Below are positions 1 through 4,935 of a DNA stretch of 5,572 nucleotides, one piece after another (position 1 is the first letter of the stretch; the number at the start of each line of letters is the position of its first letter). Both the position numbers and the translations under genes were made by a program. Origin of the DNA: Actinobacteria bacterium UBA2184 (GTDB taxonomy: Bacteria; Actinomycetota; Coriobacteriia; Anaerosomatales; Anaerosomataceae); assembly GCA_002328745.1 (NCBI GenBank), contig DCVQ01000034.1, positions 1-5,572 on the forward strand. Reading direction: 5' to 3'. Below the pieces are notes generated by a model, which was not told the origin of the DNA, searched no databases, and was given only the letters and a program-made list of their open reading frames with translations.

Positions 1-204
1 GCGTGGGACAACGCCAAGAAGTACATCGAGGGCGGGGCGCACGGCGGCAAGGGCAGCGATGCTCACAAGGCCGCGGTCGTCGGCGACACGGTGGGCGATC
101 CGTTCAAGGACACCTCCGGTCCCTCGATGAACATCCTCATCAAGCTGATGACGGTCGTCTCGCTCGTCTTCGTACCGCTTTTCCTGAAGGTGCACGGCGG
201 GTAG
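1..204 (+). CDS. hppA: Membrane-bound ion-translocating pyrophosphatase, C-terminal fragment
   Basis: Only the last 67 codons are in the window; the reading frame is open from base 1 and stops at TAG 202-204. The family (H+/Na+-PPase, HppA) hydrolyses pyrophosphate in the cytoplasm and uses the energy to pump H+ or Na+ across the membrane. Visible hallmarks are the DNAKKYIE segment (fragment residues 3-10), the GDTVGDPFKDTSGPS motif (28-42), which is one of the most conserved stretches of the family and lies at the pyrophosphate site, and a final hydrophobic helix (about 44-62) ending in a short LKVHGG tail. Such a C-terminus is normal, so the gene looks intact apart from the window edge. The residue that separates K+-dependent from K+-independent types is upstream, so neither that nor the pumped ion can be decided here. 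It is followed by a strong hairpin and so probably ends its transcription unit. Confidence 0.95.
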   Translation, partial: AWDNAKKYIEGGAHGGKGSDAHKAAVVGDTVGDPFKDTSGPSMNILIKLMTVVSLVFVPLFLKVHGG

Positions 205-235
205 ACGGCGTTTCGCTGACGTAACCGAGTAGTAC

Positions 236-273
236 AATGCTCCCGGGCGCGGACCTTCGCGCCCGGGAGCATT
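236..273 (+). terminator. Strong GC-rich stem-loop after hppA, probable terminator
   Basis: A perfect 16-bp inverted repeat (236-251 paired with 258-273) surrounds the 6-base loop GACCTT, 31 bases after the hppA stop. There is no run of T after the stem (TCGCTTCG follows), so it is not a textbook intrinsic terminator. GC-rich stems without a T-run are nevertheless common at gene ends in high-GC bacteria. It could instead be an mRNA-stabilising 3' end, or part of the dnaG leader. Confidence 0.7.
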
Positions 274-282
274 CGCTTCGAT

Positions 283-307
283 GCGCCGGTCACCTCGCGA
301 CCGGCGC
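283..307 (+). promoter_or_regulatory. Second stem-loop, just upstream of the dnaG ribosome binding site
   Basis: A perfect 9-bp inverted repeat (283-291, GCGCCGGTC, paired with 299-307) has a 7-base loop. It ends 10 bases before the dnaG Shine-Dalgarno sequence and follows the larger hairpin at 236-273 after 9 bases. It may be the second half of a tandem terminator, or a leader structure limiting transcription or translation of dnaG. The role is inferred from position only. Confidence 0.45.
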
Positions 308-317
308 TCGCGCACCA

Positions 318-324
318 GGGGAGG
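318..324 (+). promoter_or_regulatory. dnaG ribosome binding site
   Basis: GGGGAGG lies 4 bases before GTG 329. This purine-rich site decides the start of dnaG. The in-frame ATG at 281 has no such site, would place the 283-307 hairpin inside the coding region, and would add 16 arginine-rich residues absent from primases. Confidence 0.75.
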
Positions 325-328
325 TGTC

Positions 329-2170
329 GTGGGCCGCATTCCTGATGAGGACGTCGCGCGGGTCCGCGACGCCACCGATCTGGTCTCCCTCGTGTCGGAG
401 ACTGTCGTGCTCAAGCAGAAGGGCCGTCTGTTCTGGGGCAACTGTCCGTTCCACGGAGAGAAGACGCCGAGCTTCAAGATCGACCCGGCCACGCAGCTGT
501 GGCACTGCTTCGGCTGCAACCGTGGGGGTGACGCTTTCGGCTTCGTGATGGAGGCCGAGCACCTCGAGTTCCCCGACGCGATTCGGCGGCTGGCGGACCG
601 GGCCCGGATCGACATCCGCGAGGAGGGCGGTCAGGGCGTCCCGTCAAGCCGCAAGGACCGGCTGATCGCGTGCTCCGAGGCGGCCGCGGACTACTTCCAC
701 CGGGAGCTGACGACATCGAAGACGCCGGGAGCGTCGGCGGCGCGGGAGTATCTGGCCAAGCGCGGGTTCGGCACAGCGGTGGCGAAGCGATGGCGATTGG
801 GATACGCCCCTGCGAGCAAGGGAAGCCTCGTGCGCGAACTCACGCGCGCCGGATTCACCCGGGACGAGATCGTGGAGGCCAACCTCGCGCTCGCTGACGG
901 AGCGTCGCTCAAGGACCGCTTCTTCGATCGCATCATGTTCCCGATCGCCGACCTGCACGGTCGCGTCATCGCCTTTGGCGGACGGGTGGTGGGCAAAGGC
1001 GAGCCCAAGTATCTCAACTCGCAGGAGACCCCGATCTTCCACAAGTCGGCGACGCTCTTCGCCCTCGATCGGTCACGGAACGAGATCGTCGCGAACGGCA
1101 CCGCGGTCGTCGTGGAAGGCTACACCGACGTGATCGCGCTTCACGAGTCGGGCATCCCCACCGCCGTCGCAACCCTCGGCACCGCGCTCACCGAGCGGCA
1201 TGTCAAGCTCCTCGGCCGGTTCGGCAAGCGCGTTGTGTACCTGTTCGACGGAGACGAGGCGGGCAAGCGCGCCGCGATGCGCGCGGCGGAGTTCGTCGAC
1301 TGGAGCGCCACCCCCGAGGCGGGAAGCTCCCGGGTGGAACTCGCGGTCGCGCTCATCCCGGGCGGTATGGACCCTGCCGATCTCGTGGCCGCGCAAGGTC
1401 CCGACGCGGTCCGGGCGCTCGTCGATAGCGCGAGCCCGCTTCTCAAGTTCGCGATCGACGTTCGTCTCGAGGCGCACGATCTCGGCACGCCCGAGGGCAG
1501 GAGCGCCGCGCTGGCCGACGCCGCGTCGGTGCTGGCGCCCGTCCGCGATTCGCTGCTCGGCGCCGACTACGCGAACTACCTGGCCGATCGGCTGCGCGTC
1601 GATTACCAGACCGTGGTGCGGTCGATTCCTCGCACTCCGGCGACCCGGATTCCCGCGCCGCATGCGGAGGGGCCGCCCGTGGCGGAAGGCCGCCCGCTCA
1701 CGGCGGAGCAGAGAGCGGAGCGCGAGCTCGTGCGCCTGGCGGCTATCGCACCTGTGGTGCGCGGCCAGGCACGGGATTTGCTTGACGAAGGGGCCGTGTC
1801 CGACGACACAGCGCGCCGGTTGCTCTCGGCGGTGTGCGAAGCGGGGGAGGCCACAGGGCAGGACCTGTTCGGCCTGGTCGCCGGTCGCGATAGCGAAGCC
1901 GCGGCAATCCTCTCCGCATGGTTGGTGGACGCACAGGAAGTGGAACAAGTAGAATACGCGTTTCGAGAGGTGGCCTCCCGCGTCAAGGAATTGGCGGTCG
2001 GGCGTCTAATCCTCATTAAGAAGGCCGAGCTGCGTTCGCTCGACCCGGGGCGCGATGCCGAGACGTACGACCGGCTGTTCGGCGAGATCGCCGAACTGCA
2101 GCGCGTGCAGCAGTCGTTGCGCGATCGCGGCACCGGCACGACCGACGAAGAGACGGAGCAAACCGCGTGA
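329..2170 (+). CDS. dnaG: DNA primase
   Basis: DnaG makes the short RNA primers for leading- and lagging-strand synthesis, working with the replicative helicase DnaB. The protein is 613 residues from GTG 329, a usual family length. In order: a CHC2 zinc ribbon with ligands C39, H42, C60 and C63, almost the E. coli spacing and position, which supports this start; the RNA-polymerase domain with the KYLNSQETPIFHK motif (about 227-239); and the TOPRIM core with E264 (VVEGYTDV) and the metal-binding pair D307/D309 (LFDGDEAGKR), followed by the MDPADLV acidic motif at D348. A proline-rich linker (about 432-455) leads to a helical C-terminal domain (about 460-613) in the place of the DnaB-binding region; its sequence is less conserved, as is normal. 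All key residues are present. Its last four bases overlap the rpoD start, so the two are co-transcribed and probably translationally coupled. Two stem-loops precede the gene. Confidence 0.97.
   Translation: MGRIPDEDVARVRDATDLVSLVSETVVLKQKGRLFWGNCPFHGEKTPSFKIDPATQLWHCFGCNRGGDAFGFVMEAEHLEFPDAIRRLADRARIDIREEGGQGVPSSRKDRLIACSEAAADYFHRELTTSKTPGASAAREYLAKRGFGTAVAKRWRLGYAPASKGSLVRELTRAGFTRDEIVEANLALADGASLKDRFFDRIMFPIADLHGRVIAFGGRVVGKGEPKYLNSQETPIFHKSATLFALDRSRNEIVANGTAVVVEGYTDVIALHESGIPTAVATLGTALTERHVKLLGRFGKRVVYLFDGDEAGKRAAMRAAEFVDWSATPEAGSSRVELAVALIPGGMDPADLVAAQGPDAVRALVDSASPLLKFAIDVRLEAHDLGTPEGRSAALADAASVLAPVRDSLLGADYANYLADRLRVDYQTVVRSIPRTPATRIPAPHAEGPPVAEGRPLTAEQRAERELVRLAAIAPVVRGQARDLLDEGAVSDDTARRLLSAVCEAGEATGQDLFGLVAGRDSEAAAILSAWLVDAQEVEQVEYAFREVASRVKELAVGRLILIKKAELRSLDPGRDAETYDRLFGEIAELQRVQQSLRDRGTGTTDEETEQTA
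1926..1955 (+). promoter_or_regulatory. Candidate internal promoter for rpoD inside dnaG
   Basis: TGGACG (1926-1931), 18 bases, then TAGAAT (1950-1955). Both boxes are one base off the usual actinobacterial sigma-70-type forms (TTGACG, TATAAT). It lies in a locally AT-richer patch of the dnaG 3' end, about 210 bases before the rpoD start. It would allow rpoD expression independent of dnaG, as known for internal promoters of this operon in other bacteria. It is a sequence match only, and it lies inside coding DNA. Confidence 0.35.
2155..2158 (+). promoter_or_regulatory. rpoD ribosome binding site within the dnaG end
   Basis: GGAG, 8 bases before GTG 2167. It is modest in strength and lies inside the last codons of dnaG. 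With the GTGA stop/start overlap this suggests that ribosomes finishing dnaG also feed rpoD. Confidence 0.55.
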
Positions 2171-3489
2171 CGCCTGCATCTGATGCGAAGAGCAGTGGCA
2201 AGAAAACCGCTGCTTCGGGTAAGACGGCCCCCGAGCTCGAACTCTCGGCGGTCAAGACGCTCGTCAAGATGGGCAAGGCCAAGGGCACTCTCACAGACGA
2301 AGAGATCCAGGGCGCGCTCTCGGACATAGACCTCTCGGAGGAACAGTTCGAGAACGTGTATGCGCACTTCACGACCGCCGGCATTGCGATCCTCGAGGAC
2401 GTCGTCTCGCCCGAGGACATCGACGATGTGCCGGCCGACGAGCCCGACGACCCCGACGTCGTGGAGGACGCACACGAGGTGGAAGTGGTAGCGGTGGTAG
2501 AGAAACCGGCGCCGGCGAAGGCGAAGCGAAAGCCGCGTCGCAAGGCCGAGACGACCACGACCGCGCCGCTTACGAGCGACCCGGTCAGGATGTACCTGAA
2601 GGAGATCGGCAAGGTCCCGCTGCTGACCGCGCGGCAGGAAGTCGATCTCGCCATGAAGATCGAGTCGGGCCTCGAGGCGGTCGCGCAGCTTGAAGACGCC
2701 GCCGAGAGGGGCGTCACGCTCGAGCGTGCCGAGGTGCGGCGGCTCGAGCGCGTCGAGCGCATCGGCGTGGATGCGAAGAAACAGCTCGTCGAGGCCAATC
2801 TGCGCCTCGTCGTGTCGATCGCCAAGCGCTACGTGGGCCGCGGGATGCTCTTCCTCGACCTCATCCAGGAGGGGAACCTCGGGCTCATCCGTGCCGTGGA
2901 GAAGTTCGACTACGGCAAGGGCTTCAAATTCTCGACGTACGCCACCTGGTGGATCCGGCAGGCCATCACTCGAGCGATCGCCGACCAGGCCCGCACGATC
3001 CGCATCCCCGTGCACATGGTCGAGACCATCAACAAGCTCATCCGGGTGCAGCGCAACCTGCTGCAGGAGCTGGGGCGCGAACCCACCCCGGAAGAGATCG
3101 GCGAGAAGATGGAGATGACCGCCGAGCGCGTGCGCGAGATCCTCAAGATATCGCAGGAGCCGGTGTCGCTCGAGACGCCGATCGGCGAAGAGGAGGATTC
3201 GCAGCTCGGGGACTTCATCGAGGACGGCGAAGCGGTCGTGCCGCCCGATGCTGCCAGCTTCAGCATGCTGCAGGAGCAGCTGGCGAAGGTGCTCGACAGC
3301 CTATCCGAGCGGGAGCGCAAGGTCATCGAGCTCCGCTTCGGGCTGGAGGACGGGCACCCGCGCACGCTCGAGGAGGTCGGACGGGAGTTCGGAGTCACGC
3401 GCGAGCGCATCCGTCAGATCGAGAGCAAGACGCTGTGCAAGCTGCGCCACCCGAGCCGCTCCAGCCGCCTCAAGGACTACCTGGAGTAG
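2167..3489 (+). CDS. rpoD: Primary (housekeeping) RNA polymerase sigma factor, sigma-70/SigA
   Basis: Group 1 sigma-70 factor that directs RNA polymerase to -10/-35 promoters of housekeeping genes; 440 residues from GTG 2167. Domains: region 1.1-like N-terminus (about 22-80, with TLTDEEIQGAL), a very acidic stretch (about 81-112), a basic patch (about 118-127), region 1.2 from SDPVRMYLKEIG (137-148), regions 2.1-2.4 (about 205-280) with the core-binding LIQEGNLGLIRAVEKFD and the -10-recognition/melting segment STYATWWIRQAITRAI (256-271), region 3 (about 281-360) including SLETPIGEEEDSQLGDFI, and region 4 (about 365-440) with the helix-turn-helix TLEEVGREFGVTRERIRQIES and the C-terminal KLRHPSRS. 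There is no long insertion between 1.2 and 2. IESKT in region 4.2 is the actinobacterial form. The start overlaps the dnaG stop (GTGA). A hairpin 25 bases after the stop probably ends the unit. The full set of regions rules out an alternative sigma factor. Confidence 0.97.
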   Translation: MTPASDAKSSGKKTAASGKTAPELELSAVKTLVKMGKAKGTLTDEEIQGALSDIDLSEEQFENVYAHFTTAGIAILEDVVSPEDIDDVPADEPDDPDVVEDAHEVEVVAVVEKPAPAKAKRKPRRKAETTTTAPLTSDPVRMYLKEIGKVPLLTARQEVDLAMKIESGLEAVAQLEDAAERGVTLERAEVRRLERVERIGVDAKKQLVEANLRLVVSIAKRYVGRGMLFLDLIQEGNLGLIRAVEKFDYGKGFKFSTYATWWIRQAITRAIADQARTIRIPVHMVETINKLIRVQRNLLQELGREPTPEEIGEKMEMTAERVREILKISQEPVSLETPIGEEEDSQLGDFIEDGEAVVPPDAASFSMLQEQLAKVLDSLSERERKVIELRFGLEDGHPRTLEEVGREFGVTRERIRQIESKTLCKLRHPSRSSRLKDYLE

Positions 3490-3513
3490 GGCGGTACTCG
3501 CACGCAACAACGA

Positions 3514-3541
3514 CGAAGGCCCCGCACATGCGGGGCCTTCG
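3514..3541 (+). terminator. Hairpin between rpoD and tRNA-Asn, probably bidirectional terminator
   Basis: A perfect 12-bp GC-rich inverted repeat (3514-3525 with 3530-3541) has the 4-base loop ACAT. It lies 25 bases after the rpoD stop and 11 bases beyond the 3' end of the convergent tRNA-Asn. On the plus strand no T-run follows. On the minus strand it is followed by the T-richer GTTGTTG, so the element may serve tRNA-Asn at least as well as rpoD. Confidence 0.8.
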
Positions 3542-3551
3542 GGGTGTCTGC

Positions 3552-3627
3552 TGGCTCCTCGGGTAGGACTCGAACCTACAACCCTCCGGTTAACAGCCGG
3601 ATGCTCTGCCAATTGAGCTACCGAGGA
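3552..3627 (-). tRNA. tRNA-Asn (anticodon GTT), CCA encoded
   Basis: On the minus strand the sequence folds into a full cloverleaf of 73 bases plus encoded CCA (CCA = 3554-3552). Acceptor TCCTCGG pairs with CCGAGGA, with discriminator G. The D-arm is GCTC/GAGC. The anticodon stem TCCGG/CCGGA holds loop CTGTTAA, with anticodon GTT at 3594-3592. The T-arm GTAGG/CCTAC holds TTCGAGT. All stems are perfectly paired. It decodes AAC and AAU. It is convergent with rpoD and divergent from the next tRNA, so it forms a single-gene unit. Confidence 0.97.
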
Positions 3628-3657
3628 ATGCGGGTGGGGCCGGTGGCGCGATTGCCG

Positions 3658-3686
3658 ATTATACGGAAGGGGCACCGGCTCCGCAA
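3658..3686 (-). promoter_or_regulatory. Promoter of tRNA-Asn
   Basis: Read on the minus strand: TTGCGG (3686-3681), 17 bases, then a perfect TATAAT (3663-3658), about 30 bases before the mature tRNA 5' end at 3627. Spacing is optimal and the -10 box is consensus; the -35 box keeps TTG. This is the best-matching promoter in the window. Confidence 0.75.
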
Positions 3687-3720
3687 CCGGCGAAGACGGC
3701 GTCCCGGTCACCCGTTGCGG

Positions 3721-3726
3721 TATGAT
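3721..3726 (+). promoter_or_regulatory. Candidate -10 box for the CAT-tRNA and downstream genes
   Basis: TATGAT, one mismatch from consensus, lies 23 bases before the tRNA 5' end, which would give a leader of about 17 bases. No convincing -35 box is present at 16-18 bases upstream, so the promoter is only partly supported. If real, it probably also drives the amidase and lipoprotein genes. Confidence 0.45.
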
Positions 3727-3749
3727 TACAGACTACCGTGCGCACCGAC

Positions 3750-3824
3750 GGGCCCGTAGCTCAATGGTGGAGCAGGGGACTCATAATCCCTTGGTTGCAG
3801 GTTCGAATCCTGCCGGGCCCACCA
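3750..3824 (+). tRNA. tRNA with CAT anticodon: elongator tRNA-Met (or Ile2), CCA encoded
   Basis: A 72-base cloverleaf plus encoded CCA (3822-3824). Acceptor GGGCCCG/CGGGCCC is fully paired with discriminator A. The D-arm is GCTC/GAGC with the short loop AATGGTG. The anticodon stem GGGGA/TCCCT (one terminal G-T pair) holds loop CTCATAA, with anticodon CAT at 3782-3784. The T-arm GCAGG/CCTGC holds TTCGAAT. The paired first base pair (G1-C72) argues against the initiator tRNA-fMet, which normally has a mismatch there. A CAT anticodon can also mark the isoleucine tRNA whose C34 is changed to lysidine by TilS, and the sequence alone does not let me exclude this. The amidase ribosome binding site begins 3 bases after CCA, with no terminator between. 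Confidence 0.93.
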
Positions 3825-3826
3825 AC

Positions 3827-3831
3827 GGAAG
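3827..3831 (+). promoter_or_regulatory. Amidase ribosome binding site abutting the tRNA
   Basis: GGAAG, 8 bases before ATG 3840 and 3 bases after the tRNA CCA. It selects ATG 3840 rather than the upstream in-frame ATG at 3738, which would run translation straight through the tRNA gene. Confidence 0.65.
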
Positions 3832-3839
3832 AACGGTCA

Positions 3840-4934
3840 ATGGCACGCAAGAGACTCGAGAGACTGGAACGGGTGCAGGGCCGCCGCAAGCGCTTGTATG
3901 CGCTCATGGCCGGCGTTGCTGTCGTAGCGCTTGCAGGCGCCACCTTCGGCGTGAGCCTGCTGTTGCGCCAACCCGCGAGCGCCGTGGTGCCCGAAGAGGG
4001 CGGCTACGAGGCGACTGCCACGCTTGTGGCCGACGAGACGATGTCGGTTCTCACCACCCGTTCTCCGGACGTGCTCGTCGAGGTTCCGAGCGTGGTCGGC
4101 CTGCAGATCTCGGAGGCCGAGATGATGCTCGGGGCAGTGGGGCTGGCGGTCAGGCGCATGCCGACCCCGCCAGGCGAGGAGACGTCGGGAAGCGTGCTCG
4201 CGCAGGCCCCGCCGGCGGGGGAGCGCGTGACGGGCGACACCACCATCGTCCTGGTCTACGCGGATCCTGCCGCCTGTCGGCCCGATGTCGCGTCTCTTGT
4301 CGCGGATGGGGAGCACGTGGTCTGTATCGACCCGGGTCACCAGCTCGTGGCGAATGCCGGGACCGAGCCGCTCGGCCCCGGGAGCACAGAGATGAAGCCC
4401 AAGGTCAGCGGCGGCGCCGTTGGCGTGGTTACCAAGCAGACGGAGTACGACCTCGCGCTGGCGCTCTCGCTCAAGATCAAGGAGCGACTGGAGAGCAACG
4501 GCGTGCGCGTGGTGCTCACGAGGGTCTCGAATTCCGTGAACATCACCAACGCGCAGCGGGCGCTGGTGGCCAACGAGTCCGGTGCGGACCTGTTCGTTCG
4601 GGTACACGCCGACACGCACACGAACGCCGATGTGAGGGGTGTCGCCACGCTCTATCCCTCGGGGAACACCTGGGTCGCCCCAATCGAAGCGGCAAGCCTC
4701 AAGGCCGCACAAATGGTGCACGCCGAGCTGCTCGCGAGCTCCGGAGCGACCGACCGCGGTATCGTCAAACGTGCCGACATCGTCGGGTTCAACTGGGCGA
4801 CCGTGCCGTCTATCCTTGTGGAGACGGGTTTCCTCACCAATCCGATGGATGACAAGGCGCTTGCCGATCCCGCATATCAGGACAAGATCGCCGACGGCAT
4901 CGCCCGCGGCGTGCTGGCGTACCTCGAGGAGTGA
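3840..4934 (+). CDS. Membrane-anchored N-acetylmuramoyl-L-alanine amidase with PASTA domain
   Basis: Zn-dependent amidase_3 enzyme that cuts the bond between N-acetylmuramic acid and L-alanine of peptidoglycan; acts outside the cytoplasmic membrane. It has 364 residues. Order: a basic N-terminus (RKRLERLERVQGRRKR), one hydrophobic segment (about 20-42) acting as anchor or signal peptide (PASA at 45-48 is a possible cleavage site), one PASTA domain (about 79-140, starting VEVPSVVGLQISEAE and ending TTIVLVY), then the amidase_3 domain (about 158-364). Expected zinc ligands are H167 (CIDPGHQ), E203 (QTEYDLAL) and H256 (VRVHAD); E328 in SILVETGFLTN is the expected catalytic glutamate. The EPLGPGSTEMKPKVSGG stretch (176-192) is typical of one amidase_3 subgroup of Gram-positive bacteria. 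PASTA domains bind uncrosslinked peptidoglycan or muropeptides, so it probably targets the enzyme. C146 and C162 flank the domain junction and could form a disulfide. The gene follows the CAT-tRNA by 15 bases and precedes the lipoprotein gene by one base. Confidence 0.92.
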   Translation: MARKRLERLERVQGRRKRLYALMAGVAVVALAGATFGVSLLLRQPASAVVPEEGGYEATATLVADETMSVLTTRSPDVLVEVPSVVGLQISEAEMMLGAVGLAVRRMPTPPGEETSGSVLAQAPPAGERVTGDTTIVLVYADPAACRPDVASLVADGEHVVCIDPGHQLVANAGTEPLGPGSTEMKPKVSGGAVGVVTKQTEYDLALALSLKIKERLESNGVRVVLTRVSNSVNITNAQRALVANESGADLFVRVHADTHTNADVRGVATLYPSGNTWVAPIEAASLKAAQMVHAELLASSGATDRGIVKRADIVGFNWATVPSILVETGFLTNPMDDKALADPAYQDKIADGIARGVLAYLEE

Positions 4935-4935
4935 C

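Noticed and set aside
281..328. Extending dnaG to the in-frame ATG at 281
   Set aside because: The extra 16 residues are arginine-rich and unlike primases, cover a stem-loop, and lack a ribosome site. GTG 329 has a strong one and gives E. coli-like zinc-ligand positions.
1991..2019. TTGGCG followed at 17 bases by CATTAA as another rpoD promoter
   Set aside because: The -10 match is poor; the 1926-1955 candidate is better in both boxes.
1603..3015. 470-codon open frame on the minus strand across dnaG/rpoD
   Set aside because: It is antisense to two certain genes in high-GC DNA, where long shadow frames are expected. The protein is low in complexity (Arg/Ser/Leu-rich) and has no recognisable motif.
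3301..3711. Minus-strand frame over tRNA-Asn (SSVAQLAEHPAVNRRVVGSSPTRG)
   Set aside because: A tRNA-derived pseudo-peptide joined to antisense rpoD; not a gene.
3738..3839. Upstream in-frame extension of the amidase (VAQWWSRGLIIPWLQVRILPG)
   Set aside because: It too is the product of translating a tRNA gene. The real start at 3840 has its own ribosome site and begins a basic-plus-hydrophobic anchor.
3722..4852. Long plus-strand frame overlapping the CAT-tRNA and amidase, beginning with a peptide containing SSMVEQGTHNPLVAGSNPAG
   Set aside because: This is the familiar false peptide produced by translating a tRNA; the rest is a shifted frame of the amidase.
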